Counted from the stretch's first letter, positions 25,714 to 33,976 are shown. The stretch: 64,000 bases of DNA from CAZAQK01 sp046344715 (GCA_046344715.1 JBKDKX010000010.1:1-64000); one strand, 5' to 3'. Notes: a model not told the origin generated them from the letters alone. Made by a program: numbers and translations.

Positions 25714-27114
25714 TCACATGTGTAAAACCCGCCCATAGGCATCCAGCACCGATTCATGCATCATCTCAGAAAGCGTTGGGTGCGGGAATATGGTGTGCAT
25801 CAGCTCGCCTTCCGTAAGCTCGCCGGTTTTGGCAATGGCATAACCCTGAATCATTTCGGTTACCTCGGCACCAATCATATGCGCGCCAAGCAACTCGCCG
25901 GTTTTGGCATCAAAAATAGTTTTGATTAAGCCTTCCGGCTCGCCCAGTGCAATCGCCTTGCCATTGCCCATAAATTGGAAGCGACCAACTTTTACATCCT
26001 TGTGCTTTTCCTTGGCAGCTTTCTCAGTGAGGCCAACGCTCGCAATCTGTGGGTGGCAATAGGTGCAGCCCGGAATATTTTCTTTTTTCATCGGGTGTAA
26101 GCCTTTTACGCCTGCAATTTTTTCAATGCAGATCACACCCTCATGGCTGGCTTTGTGCGCGAGCCACGGCGCACCGGTGAGGTCGCCAATCGCATACACG
26201 CCCGCCTCACCAGTTGCGCACCATTGATCGGTTACCACATGTGTTTTTTCTACCTTAACCTTAGTGCCTTCAAGGCCAAGATTTTCTACATTGCCAACAA
26301 TACCCACAGCAAGAATCACCCTATCCACAGTTATCTCGCTGGATTTTCCGCCTGCCTCAAGTGTAGCCGTCACGCTGTCTTTGCCTTTTTTCAGGGCTTT
26401 CACGGTGGTTGCCGTGTGTATCTTCATTCCTTGTTTTTCAAAGGCCTTGTGCGCCAGCTTTGAAATTTCTTCGTCTTCCACCGGCAGGATTCTATCCATC
26501 ACTTCTACCACTGTTACTTCCGCGCCCATGGAACGGTAAAAACTGGCAAACTCGATGCCAATTGCGCCGCTGCCGACAACCAGCAAAGACTTAGGCATAG
26601 CGTCCGGCGTCATCGCTTCTTTATATGTCCATACCAGCTTGCCGTCCGGCTCCAAGCCCGGCAGTGTACGAGCGCGCGCACCCGTTGCCAGAATGATATG
26701 TTTTGCTGAAAGCTCAGAGATTTTCTTGCCGTCTTTTTCCACAGCCACTTTGCCCTTGCCAGCGAGTTTGCCATGACCATCGATTACCGTAACCTTATTT
26801 TTCTTCATCAGGCCAGAGATACCCTTGGAGAGCTTATCAGCCACACCACGTGAGCGCGCCACTACTTTAGCAAGGTCAAACTTCACGTCTTTCGCAGAAA
26901 GCCCGTAAGCATCAAGATTGTGCATCAGGTGATAGATTTCCGAGGTGCGCAGCAACGCCTTGGTGGGAATGCAGCCCCAATTCAGGCAGATGCCGCCCAT
27001 ATGCTGCTTTTCCACCACGGCTGTTTTCATGCCAAGCTGTGCAGCACGGATCGCCGCCACATAACCACCCGGCCCACCGCCGATAATCACCACATCGAAA
27101 TTCTGTTCAGTCAT
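25714..27114 (-). CDS. lpd: Dihydrolipoyl dehydrogenase (E3)
   Basis: FAD flavoenzyme reoxidising dihydrolipoamide of pyruvate dehydrogenase. FAD-binding GGGPGGYVAAIRAAQLG is at the N-terminus, the redox disulfide is GGICLNWGCIPTKAL, the NAD-binding motif GSGAIGIEFA follows, and the C-terminal HPTLSE supplies the catalytic His-Glu. It is 466 aa. It is the last pdh gene, but a terminator (27153-27176) separates it from upstream genes, suggesting its own promoter. Confidence 0.97.
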   Translation of the reverse strand: MTEQNFDVVIIGGGPGGYVAAIRAAQLGMKTAVVEKQHMGGICLNWGCIPTKALLRTSEIYHLMHNLDAYGLSAKDVKFDLAKVVARSRGVADKLSKGISGLMKKNKVTVIDGHGKLAGKGKVAVEKDGKKISELSAKHIILATGARARTLPGLEPDGKLVWTYKEAMTPDAMPKSLLVVGSGAIGIEFASFYRSMGAEVTVVEVMDRILPVEDEEISKLAHKAFEKQGMKIHTATTVKALKKGKDSVTATLEAGGKSSEITVDRVILAVGIVGNVENLGLEGTKVKVEKTHVVTDQWCATGEAGVYAIGDLTGAPWLAHKASHEGVICIEKIAGVKGLHPMKKENIPGCTYCHPQIASVGLTEKAAKEKHKDVKVGRFQFMGNGKAIALGEPEGLIKTIFDAKTGELLGAHMIGAEVTEMIQGYAIAKTGELTEGELMHTIFPHPTLSEMMHESVLDAYGRVLHM

Positions 27115-27144
27115 AAGCCTCTGTTATTTTTATACGAGTGTATC

Positions 27145-27181
27145 AAAACAAAAGAGCCTTGCTCACGCAAGGCTCTTTTTA
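27145..27181 (-). terminator. Bidirectional rho-independent terminator
   Basis: Perfect 10-bp stem AGAGCCTTGC/GCAAGGCTCT with loop TCAC. T-runs lie on both strands. On the minus strand it follows the lipoprotein gene at 27201 and precedes lpd. Confidence 0.88.
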
Positions 27182-27200
27182 GACTTATGTAGGGAAATAC

Positions 27201-27647
27201 TTATTTCTTTGGCAACAGCGAAGAATGATGCGCCTCAATTTCCCAGCCATGACTTTCTTCTTCAAATACAAAACTGAAACGTGCCGGCACTTTGACAGTT
27301 TTCTTGCCATCAGTATAACTGAAGGTATAAAGGCCATTTGCTAAGGCAATATCACCATCACGTTCCGTGTGCAACTCATCGATGGTCACTTTGAGGTTCT
27401 TCTTTTTGAGTAACTCATTGAAATACGAGCGTCTGCCTTCTTGAGTAGTGATCGGCTTGTTTTCAAAGGTTGCAAGCAACACTGCGTCATCATCATACTG
27501 CTTAAGAACTTCATCCGTATTGCGGGTTGCAATAGCATCAGCCCACGCATTCAATGCATCTGAAGCAGATTTATCAGTTTTATCGTTATAGTGCGGGGTG
27601 CAGGCTGTAAGTACAACAGCACCGATAAACAAAGCAGCGAATTTCAT
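27201..27647 (-). CDS. SnoaL/DUF4440-like lipoprotein
   Basis: Probable lipoprotein with a lipobox at LTAC (about residues 15-18) and a NTF2-like/SnoaL domain: LNAWADAIATRNTDEVLKQY, then NGLYTFSYTDG and ARFSFVFE. It is 148 aa. ATG 27647 has GGAG 7 nt upstream; an in-frame GTG at 27653 is less likely. It is a clear paralogue of the next gene upstream (27729). Related SnoaL folds bind small ligands or form oligomers; no catalytic role is evident. Confidence 0.78.
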   Translation of the reverse strand: MKFAALFIGAVVLTACTPHYNDKTDKSASDALNAWADAIATRNTDEVLKQYDDDAVLLATFENKPITTQEGRRSYFNELLKKKNLKVTIDELHTERDGDIALANGLYTFSYTDGKKTVKVPARFSFVFEEESHGWEIEAHHSSLLPKK

Positions 27648-27728
27648 GAACACTCCATAGGTTGTTACACAGACACGGCATAAGCCACGCCCTAGCTATA
27701 ATAACCGACTAATAATGTCAACTATTGG

Positions 27729-28190
27729 CTATTTTCCCGGTACGCGTGAAGAATGATGGCTGATGATAGCCCATTTGCCGTCTTTAAGCACATATACAAA
27801 TGAGAAACGTGATGGCACATCCATGGTTTCGCCGTCCTGCACCCAGTGGAACGTGTAAAGGCCGGTATTCACCGCCACATTGTCAAAGATGCGCACATCC
27901 TGCGTTGTGACATCGATGCTAATTTCTGGCTCATTCACCACTTTTTTATAATATTCCGTGAGGCCTTTATGTGAGGTGATAGGTTCAATCGCAAATGCTG
28001 AAAGCATGGTTGAGTTTTTGTCGTAAAGCGCCACCACCTTTTCTACATCACCCGTTTCAATCGCCTCCACCCACGCGTTAAGTGCTGCTTTAACATCGGG
28101 GGTACTCGGCGCTTTTTCGGCAGCCACCACCCAGAAAGAGCAAAGAGCAAAAAACATAAGTAACGGCACTACTCTAATATAATGTTTCAC
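27729..28190 (-). CDS. SnoaL/DUF4440-like secreted protein
   Basis: Paralogue of the 27201 protein. The GTG start at 28190 follows AGGAGG directly and gives a clean signal peptide (KHYIRVVPLLMFFALCSFWV). A TTG at 28217 would place charged residues ahead of it. The NTF2-like domain reads LNAWVEAIETGDVEKVVALY ... PSRFSFVYVLKDGKWAIISHHS. It is 153 aa. It sits in the pdh operon between E2 and lpd. Confidence 0.76.
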   Translation of the reverse strand: MKHYIRVVPLLMFFALCSFWVVAAEKAPSTPDVKAALNAWVEAIETGDVEKVVALYDKNSTMLSAFAIEPITSHKGLTEYYKKVVNEPEISIDVTTQDVRIFDNVAVNTGLYTFHWVQDGETMDVPSRFSFVYVLKDGKWAIISHHSSRVPGK

Positions 28191-28223
28191 TTTTCCTCCT
28201 AAAAATTTAACTATCAAAATTTA

Positions 28224-28826
28224 TTAGTTACTTATCTTAGTTTGATATTGCTCAAGAATTTCTGCTGCATTTGGAAGCACTTTATCGAATGTAGAATCAG
28301 ATGCCACCTCGTCTGCCATTTGGTTTATTGAGAAACATAACTCTTGAAGGGTAATGTTTTCATTCTTCAACGTTACATCTATCTCATCATTCAATGCCGC
28401 AACAGCGCCATCGATAGATTTCTGCTGTACGGCCTGCTCAGATATTGAATGAGCAGAAAGTATAGTCTTACTTTTTGTTTCATAGCGATTATTATATTCA
28501 TTAAATTTTTTGATATAATAACTTATATCAGAATTAACCATTTTGCATTTGTTCTGCATCAATTCTGTCGATTTATGGCGATACACTATATACATTTGTG
28601 CTGCGATCAGTTCATTTTCAATTTTACTACTTGAAAACGATCCTTTCAGATATTCTTCAGCTGCTAATGTGCGCTTTTCAACTGGAAGATCCATAATTTC
28701 TTCAACTTTTTTCTCGCCAGAAATATGCTTTATGCGCTGCGAATACTTACCTGAAGCAACTAAATATACGTACACAGGAATCAATATGATCGCGCCAGCA
28801 ATCACTAACAGCTTTAAAATTTTCAT
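28224..28826 (-). CDS. Membrane-anchored helical protein of unknown function
   Basis: Not recognised. It is 200 aa with a single N-terminal hydrophobic helix (about 5-24, anchor or signal), then a Lys/Glu-rich, mostly helical domain with possible coiled coil. The ATG overlaps the E2 stop (ATGA), so it is translationally coupled to pdhC. Codon use is more AT-rich than in its pdh neighbours, consistent with later insertion. Confidence 0.68.
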   Translation of the reverse strand: MKILKLLVIAGAIILIPVYVYLVASGKYSQRIKHISGEKKVEEIMDLPVEKRTLAAEEYLKGSFSSSKIENELIAAQMYIVYRHKSTELMQNKCKMVNSDISYYIKKFNEYNNRYETKSKTILSAHSISEQAVQQKSIDGAVAALNDEIDVTLKNENITLQELCFSINQMADEVASDSTFDKVLPNAAEILEQYQTKISN

Positions 28827-30100
28827 ATCAACAACAATGCAGGGCTTTCCATATAATGCTTGAAGGCAGATAAGAATTCCGCGCCCACCGCACCATCCAC
28901 CACGCGGTGGTCAACAGAAAGTGTTATCTCTACGATATTACGCACTTCCATTTTACCATGACGCACCACCACGCGGTCTTCCCCCGCGCCAACCGCCAGA
29001 ATGCAGCCCTGCGGCGGGTTCACGATGGCAGCAAAATGCTTGATGCCATACATGCCAAGGTTTGAAATGGAGAAGCTACCCCCCTGGAATTCTTCCGGCG
29101 CGAGTTTATTTGCCCGTGCGCGCGCTGCCAGATCTTTCATTTCATTAGATATTTGAATCACGGATTTCTGGTCAGCATTTTTTACAATCGGGGTGATGAG
29201 TCCGCCTTCAATTGCAACCGCCACGGAAATATCCACGTTGTTATATTGCAGAATGGCTTCATCGGTCCATGATGCGTTGGCGGCAGGGATTTTCTTCAGC
29301 GCCATCGCCGATGCTTTGATGATGAAATCATTCACGGAAAGTTTGTATGCAGGCTTTTTATCTTTGCCAGCTGTGCTTTCCGCATCGAAATTGATCTGCT
29401 TGCGGATAGAAAGCAGCACATCCAACTCACATTCAATGGTGAGGTAGAAATGCGGCACGGTCTGCTTGGATTCGAGCAGCCTGCGAGCAATTACCTTGCG
29501 CATATTATTGTTCGGAAGTCTGGTGAATTCATTCGGGTTGCGCATCACGCGACCCTTCGTGCCACCACCCGCGAGTGCCTTAATCACATCATCCTTAACC
29601 ACGCGGCCATGCGGGCCGCTGCCCTGCACTAATTCCAGCTGCACACCCTCATTGGCGGCAATGCGCTTAGCCAGAGGCGATGCGAATACGCGGCCACCAC
29701 CACTTGCTGCCATCGGCATGTGAGATACCATTTGCGACACACCAATTTGTGACTGTGCCACCTGCTCCACTTTTGCTTCCGCCGGCTTTTCTACTGGCTT
29801 GGACGGTGCGGCGGCAGCAGCCTTCGGCTTATAGTCCTCCAGCACCTTTTTATCTTCGCCCTCTTCCAACAGCAGCGCGATGAGCTGATTCACTTTCACC
29901 GCTTCGGTGCCTGCGGCCACCATAATTTTGCCGATAATGCCTTCATCCACCGCTTCCACTTCCATGGTGGCTTTATCAGTTTCGATCTCGGCAATCACTT
30001 GGCCGGATTTGATTTTGTCGCCTTCCTTTACCGTCCATTTCGCGAGATTACCCTCGGTCATGGTGGGAGAAAGTGCAGGCATGAGAATTTCAATTGGCAT
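28823..30100 (-). CDS. pdhC: Pyruvate dehydrogenase E2, dihydrolipoamide acetyltransferase
   Basis: Core subunit of the pyruvate dehydrogenase complex. One lipoyl domain (about 1-78) carries the lipoyl Lys in EIETDKATMEVEAVDEG. A linker leads to the E1/E3-binding domain (about 135-170, ASPLAKRIAANEGVQLELV), then the catalytic domain ending in HRVVDGAVGAEFL, with the active-site His and Asp. It is 425 aa. A palindromic element separates it from the upstream accessory genes. Confidence 0.96.
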   Translation of the reverse strand: MPIEILMPALSPTMTEGNLAKWTVKEGDKIKSGQVIAEIETDKATMEVEAVDEGIIGKIMVAAGTEAVKVNQLIALLLEEGEDKKVLEDYKPKAAAAAPSKPVEKPAEAKVEQVAQSQIGVSQMVSHMPMAASGGGRVFASPLAKRIAANEGVQLELVQGSGPHGRVVKDDVIKALAGGGTKGRVMRNPNEFTRLPNNNMRKVIARRLLESKQTVPHFYLTIECELDVLLSIRKQINFDAESTAGKDKKPAYKLSVNDFIIKASAMALKKIPAANASWTDEAILQYNNVDISVAVAIEGGLITPIVKNADQKSVIQISNEMKDLAARARANKLAPEEFQGGSFSISNLGMYGIKHFAAIVNPPQGCILAVGAGEDRVVVRHGKMEVRNIVEITLSVDHRVVDGAVGAEFLSAFKHYMESPALLLI

Positions 30101-30113
30101 AGTCCCTCTTTAT

Positions 30114-30175
30114 TGTCATTCCCGCGAAAGCGGGAATCAAATTATTTCTGGATACCTGCTTTCGCAGGTATGACA
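30114..30175. repeat. CCCGCGAAAGCGGG element, gene-free form
   Basis: A 62-bp element bounded by TGTCAT and ATGACA. It contains the hairpin ATTCCCGC-GAAA-GCGGGAAT, a short AT-rich spacer and a second hairpin, ACCTGC-TTTC-GCAGGT. It matches the two arms around the GIY-YIG gene at 32160, but its spacer is only a few bases long. Confidence 0.9.
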
Positions 30176-30176
30176 G

Positions 30177-30605
30177 TTACTGATTACAATTCCCCTGACG
30201 GTAAGAATTGGAATTGATGTTCACATTCATTTTCTGTTTTTCAAGAAATTCCGCGAACTTGAAAGCCATATCGGATGATGTCATCTGATACTGCACATTG
30301 CCAGACACCTGGTAATTCTTTTCAGCTCCATTATTCTGGGCATAGATATTATAATTCATGGATTGTGGCTCAAGCTTTTCAATTTTAAGCTCGGCGGCAT
30401 AATCGGATATCTGTTTCATACTATTATCATATTTTACCTTAGCTTCCGCCATGGATGTAGCTATCATGTTAAAGTTGATACCGACGCTTACATTTTCCTT
30501 CATCACGCAACCACTGGCTGCCTCACGGTCTGTTACCGGCTTGGTTGCATGGGCAGGAACTGAAAAAGCCACCAGCATGGCGGTAGTCAAAAAGATATTA
30601 CGCAT
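30177..30605 (-). CDS. Secreted protein, weakly SIMPL-like
   Basis: Secreted protein of 142 aa. AGGAGG precedes ATG 30605, and the signal peptide is RNIFLTTAMLVAFSVPAHA. The mature part shows VSVGINFNMIATSMAEAK and ends with AFKFAEFLEKQKMNVNINSN. This pattern of paired beta strands around a helix resembles SIMPL/DUF541 proteins, but the match is weak. The C-terminal half resembles the neighbouring 30623 protein. It is nested in the pdh operon. Confidence 0.68.
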   Translation of the reverse strand: MRNIFLTTAMLVAFSVPAHATKPVTDREAASGCVMKENVSVGINFNMIATSMAEAKVKYDNSMKQISDYAAELKIEKLEPQSMNYNIYAQNNGAEKNYQVSGNVQYQMTSSDMAFKFAEFLEKQKMNVNINSNSYRQGNCNQ

Positions 30606-30622
30606 AAATCCTCCTGTTTGGG

Positions 30623-31033
30623 TTAGCATGATTCACCTTCATATGATTCACCGATAGAATACCCTTCAGCCTGCAATAAAGCTGTGAATGCTGCCGCAGC
30701 GGTACTATTGTCCAAAGCATAGGTCAGACTTTCAGATATCTGCCATGAGCCGGATTGCTGGTCTTTAACCACACTGCTGTTTTTTCTTTGCAGTGCCGTT
30801 TTACCAAGTTTGTTGTCAGCGGCAATTTTTTCTATGGCTTGCCGTTGTTTTTCACTAGCTGCCTGCACCTGCGACAGGTCGTCCACGAAGTTGTTATATG
30901 CCACTGTCACGCATTGCTCGGGATGCTCGGAACAATCAAAAGACATGCCCTGCATATTCGCCCACGCAGGTGCGGCCATAAGCACTGCCCCCGCCACGGC
31001 GAACCAAACGCTGTGTTTTATGCCTTGTAGCAT
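30623..31033 (-). CDS. Secreted protein, paralogue of the 30177 protein
   Basis: It is 136 aa with a signal peptide (cleavage near AWA-N at about 25). Two Cys lie near the mature start (FDCSEHPEQC) and one at the end. SWQISESLTYALDNSTAAAA and LLQAEGYSIGESY align by eye with the C-terminal part of the 30177 protein, suggesting an old duplication. It overlaps the pdhB end by 16 bp, so it is co-translated with E1 beta. Function unknown. Confidence 0.68.
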   Translation of the reverse strand: MLQGIKHSVWFAVAGAVLMAAPAWANMQGMSFDCSEHPEQCVTVAYNNFVDDLSQVQAASEKQRQAIEKIAADNKLGKTALQRKNSSVVKDQQSGSWQISESLTYALDNSTAAAAFTALLQAEGYSIGESYEGESC

Positions 31034-32001
31034 ACTTGCTTCACCGCATCAATAATATGGGTTGCTTGCGGCAGTGCCAGCTTTTCAAGATTTGCAGCAT
31101 AAGGTAGTGGTACATCAGCACCCGCCACACGCGCCACCGGCGCATCGAGATAATCAAACGCCTGCTCCATAATAACCGCGGCAATCTCAGAACCCACACC
31201 TGCTGTCGGCCAGCCTTCTTCCACTGACACACAACGGTTGGTTTTCTTCACGGATTCCAGAATGGTTTCCACATCCAACGGGCGTATGGTTCGCAGATCG
31301 ATCACTTCCGCGCTAATGCCTTCTTCTGCCAGCTTTTCTGCAGCTTCCAACGCCTTTCCTACCATGATAGAAAAGGCTGTGATAGTAACATCCGTACCTT
31401 CACGCACCACATGCGCCTTGCCGATTTCAAGCACAAAATCATCATTATCCGGCACATCAAAACTCTGGCCATACATGATTTCATTTTCAAGGAAGATGAC
31501 TGGGTTAGAATCACGAATCGCGGCTTTCAGCAAACCTTTTGCTGATGTAGCATCCCACGGCGCCACCACCTTTAACCCCGGCACATGCGCGTACCAGCTT
31601 GCATAACACTGTGAATGCTGCGCACCCACGCGTGACGCCGCACCGTTTGGCCCACGAAATACAATCGGGCAGGTAATCTGGCCACCAGACATATAACGTG
31701 TTTTCGCCGCTGAGTTGATGATCTGGTCGATGGCCTGCATGGCAAAATTGAAGGTCATGAATTCCACAATAGGCTTCAAACCAACCATCGCCGCACCCAC
31801 GCCAAGCCCTGCAAACCCATGCTCGGTAATTGGCGTATCCACAACGCGTTTGTCACCAAATTCCTGCAGCAAGCCTTGCGTTACTTTGTAAGCACCCTGA
31901 TATTCGGCGACTTCCTCGCCCATCACGAACACTTCACCATCGCGCCGCATTTCCTCAGCCATCGCGTCTCTCAGTGCTTCTCTTACTGTCATCTTTGCCA
32001 T
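31018..32001 (-). CDS. pdhB: Pyruvate dehydrogenase E1 beta subunit
   Basis: Forms the E1 heterotetramer with the alpha subunit. It begins directly with MAKMTVREALRDAMAEEM, without the N-terminal lipoyl domain seen in many alphaproteobacterial E1 beta proteins. Further motifs are GEEVAEYQGAYKVTQGLLQE, ITEHGFAGLGVGAA and SVEEGWPTAGVGSEI. It is 327 aa. It is separated from pdhA by the GIY-YIG/palindrome unit and a short Cys-rich ORF. Confidence 0.96.
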   Translation of the reverse strand: MAKMTVREALRDAMAEEMRRDGEVFVMGEEVAEYQGAYKVTQGLLQEFGDKRVVDTPITEHGFAGLGVGAAMVGLKPIVEFMTFNFAMQAIDQIINSAAKTRYMSGGQITCPIVFRGPNGAASRVGAQHSQCYASWYAHVPGLKVVAPWDATSAKGLLKAAIRDSNPVIFLENEIMYGQSFDVPDNDDFVLEIGKAHVVREGTDVTITAFSIMVGKALEAAEKLAEEGISAEVIDLRTIRPLDVETILESVKKTNRCVSVEEGWPTAGVGSEIAAVIMEQAFDYLDAPVARVAGADVPLPYAANLEKLALPQATHIIDAVKQVCYKA

Positions 32002-32020
32002 AATTTTACCCTATTATTCC

Positions 32021-32137
32021 CTATCTATCATTTCCTTTGGCTTCCGCCCAACAGCCGTGCCAATAATCTTTTACCTTCATGCTGTCGCCCTCTTCCGGCA
32101 TGCAGCCGCAGGCGGAGAGGCACGTTAATAGTGTCAT
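32021..32137 (-). CDS. Short Cys-rich lipoprotein-like ORF starting inside a repeat
   Basis: A 38-residue frame, MTLLTCLSACGCMPEEGDS followed by MKVKDYWHGCWAEAKGNDR, between pdhB and the GIY-YIG unit. LSAC resembles a lipobox and there are four Cys. The ATG lies in the left palindrome arm and the N-terminal region is short. It may therefore be the 3' part of a small lipoprotein gene cut by the element, now using the repeat's ATG. Translation is unproven. Confidence 0.35.
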   Translation of the reverse strand: MTLLTCLSACGCMPEEGDSMKVKDYWHGCWAEAKGNDR

Positions 32138-32159
32138 TCCCGCGAAAGCGGGAATCCAG
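32132..32159. repeat. 28-bp inverted repeat, left arm of GIY-YIG unit
   Basis: Exact reverse complement of 32460-32487. It contains the ATTCCCGC-GAAA-GCGGGAAT hairpin. It abuts the GIY-YIG stop codon with no base between. Confidence 0.97.
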
Positions 32160-32450
32160 CTAAGCTGCAATCTCTTCATATAAATCGTTCCATTCTGGAT
32201 TCATTTTTTCAATTAACTCTAACTTCCATTCTCTATTCCATTTTTTCATTTGTTTCTCACGAAGTATAGCCGCTTCGACATCATTCGTTTGCTCAAAATA
32301 TACTAGCGTCTTGATGCCGTACTTCTTTGTAAATCCATCTACTAAACCATTTCTATGTTCATACACTCGTTTTGCTAGATTCGATGTAACACCTATGTAC
32401 AAAGTACCATTTTTCCCACTAGCCATAATGTACACATAATATTCTTTCAT
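32160..32450 (-). CDS. GIY-YIG nuclease-domain protein between inverted repeats
   Basis: Small GIY-YIG protein of 96 aa, almost a bare catalytic domain. The motif is split as YYVYIMAS and TLYIGVTSNLAKRVYEHRNG, with the conserved Arg; Glu lies near EAAILREKQMKKW and WNDLYEEI ends the protein. Such proteins resemble the SLX1/UvrC nuclease fold, but cellular roles of these short forms are unclear. It lies inside the pdhA-pdhB interval, framed by perfect 28-bp inverted repeats, like a cargo or mobiliser of the palindromic element. Confidence 0.88.
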   Translation of the reverse strand: MKEYYVYIMASGKNGTLYIGVTSNLAKRVYEHRNGLVDGFTKKYGIKTLVYFEQTNDVEAAILREKQMKKWNREWKLELIEKMNPEWNDLYEEIAA

Positions 32451-32459
32451 TTTTTCAAA

Positions 32460-32487
32460 CTGGATTCCCGCTTTCGCGGGAATGACA
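32460..32487. repeat. 28-bp inverted repeat, right arm of GIY-YIG unit
   Basis: Exact reverse complement of 32132-32159. It ends 2 bp from the pdhA stop codon. Nine bases separate it from the GIY-YIG start, so the gene fills the space between arms almost completely. Confidence 0.97.
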
Positions 32488-32489
32488 AT

Positions 32490-33737
32490 TCACGATGTCA
32501 CATCCGTCCAGAGCTCAGATTCCGGCGGTTCCGGCGATTGTTGCGCAAACTCGGCGGATTCATTTACGATCTGTTTGATTTCTTTTTCGATGTCTTTGAG
32601 CGCATCTTCATTCACAATGCCTTCGCGCATCATAAAGGCCTTCAAACCCTCGATAGGGTCGCGCTGTTCCTTATATTGCTCCACTTCCTCTTTGCTGCGG
32701 TATTTCGCCGGGTCAGACATGGAGTGGCCGCGATAACGATACGTTTTCATCTCAAGCAGGAATGGGCCGTTACCACCACGCACATATTCCACCGCTTCCT
32801 GACCCGCTTCACGCACTGCCCTCACATCCATACCATTCACCTGCTTGCCTGGAATGCCGAAAGCCTCGCCACGGCGATAAAGCTCGGTGGTGGAATGCGA
32901 GCGTTTTACGCTTGTTCCCATCGCATATTCATTGTTCTCGATGATGTAAATCACCGGCAATTTCCAGAGTGACGCCATGTTAAACGCCTCATACACCTGC
33001 CCCTGATTCACGGAACCATCACCAAAATAGGTCAGCGATATTGCGCCATTGCCGCGATATTTATGAGCAAATGCGATGCCCGTACCCAGCGGCACCTGCG
33101 CACCCACAATGCCATGGCCGCCGTAAAAATTCTTATCGGTGGAAAACATGTGCATGCTGCCACCTTTACCTTTGGAAAAACCATCAATACGGCCAGTTAG
33201 CTCCGCCATGATACCATTCGGATCCATACCGCAGGCAAGCATGTGTCCGTGATCACGGTAACTCGTAATCACCGCATCATCACCGGTGATGCAATCCTGC
33301 ATGCCCACCACCACGGCTTCCTGCCCAATATACAGATGGCAGAAACCACCGATCAGCCCCATACCATAAAGCTGACCTGCTTTTTCCTCAAACCGGCGGA
33401 TCATAAGCATGTCACGGTAGAGTTTGAGCAACTTTTGCTTGCTAAGCGGCGCGGCAGATGCAGCCTGTTTCTTATTGAGTGCCTTGTTCATGGGATATAC
33501 TTTCTCCTGTTTTTCTGGCTCCTGCTTGGCGAAGCTGACGGATGACTGTTCAATGTCGAGGAAATCATTCGCAGTCACCTGACCACCGGTTGCCGCTGCA
33601 ATCTTCGTGAAAAATTCCTTGCGGGGGATGCGCTCGCCGCGCAGATATTTATATATGGCTTGTGCGGAAATACCGGTTTCCTGAGAGAGTTCCTCGATGC
33701 TTTTGTTAGTTTTCTGTAGATAGTCGTCTAATTTCAT
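32490..33737 (-). CDS. pdhA: Pyruvate dehydrogenase E1 alpha with N-terminal XRE-type HTH domain
   Basis: Residues 1-60 form an XRE-like helix-turn-helix (MKLDDYLQKTNKSIEELSQ, then TGISAQAIYKYLRGERIPRK). A charged linker (61-98) leads to complete E1 alpha (about 100-415): LIRRFEEKAGQLYGMGLIGG, thiamine-diphosphate motif GDGSVNQGQVYEAFN and YRYRGHSMSDPA. Family members usually begin near residue 83 (MNKALNKKQ). That ATG (33491) has AGGAGAAAG upstream (core 12 nt away), stronger than the site at 33737, so a HTH-free form may also be made. One open frame joins both parts. DNA binding is inferred. Confidence 0.93.
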   Translation of the reverse strand: MKLDDYLQKTNKSIEELSQETGISAQAIYKYLRGERIPRKEFFTKIAAATGGQVTANDFLDIEQSSVSFAKQEPEKQEKVYPMNKALNKKQAASAAPLSKQKLLKLYRDMLMIRRFEEKAGQLYGMGLIGGFCHLYIGQEAVVVGMQDCITGDDAVITSYRDHGHMLACGMDPNGIMAELTGRIDGFSKGKGGSMHMFSTDKNFYGGHGIVGAQVPLGTGIAFAHKYRGNGAISLTYFGDGSVNQGQVYEAFNMASLWKLPVIYIIENNEYAMGTSVKRSHSTTELYRRGEAFGIPGKQVNGMDVRAVREAGQEAVEYVRGGNGPFLLEMKTYRYRGHSMSDPAKYRSKEEVEQYKEQRDPIEGLKAFMMREGIVNEDALKDIEKEIKQIVNESAEFAQQSPEPPESELWTDVTS

Positions 33738-33870
33738 AGGCGCCTGTTATACAAAATGGATAATAACGTTGCAAGCACTAAGTGCATTAAATACAGAGTG
33801 TTAATGAGGATAATTTGCTGCGGCGCAACATTCAGCTATCGTCTTCAAATATGGCTGAATTCAGCCGTTC

Positions 33871-33910
33871 TTGTCACAAAAAATTCTCCAATTCGTCACA
33901 GAACAGTAAC
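33871..33910 (+). promoter_or_regulatory. Four-unit Pho box
   Basis: Units TTGTCAC (33871), AATTCTC (33882), TCGTCAC (33893) and CAGTAAC (33904) lie on an 11-bp period. A TATTAT -10 begins 10 bases after the last unit, the spacing of PhoB-activated promoters where the box replaces the -35. It drives the secreted-protein gene at 33977. Confidence 0.72.
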
Positions 33911-33976
33911 AATACCAATGTATTATTTGTTTGAGCTTCCTCCATAGAGAAGCAGCGACATATCAAGGGGAATAAA

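Noticed and set aside
32490..33737. Two separate genes (HTH regulator and pdhA) rather than a fusion
   Set aside because: There is one uninterrupted frame with no stop between the parts; separate translation is possible only as an internal start, which is noted as such.
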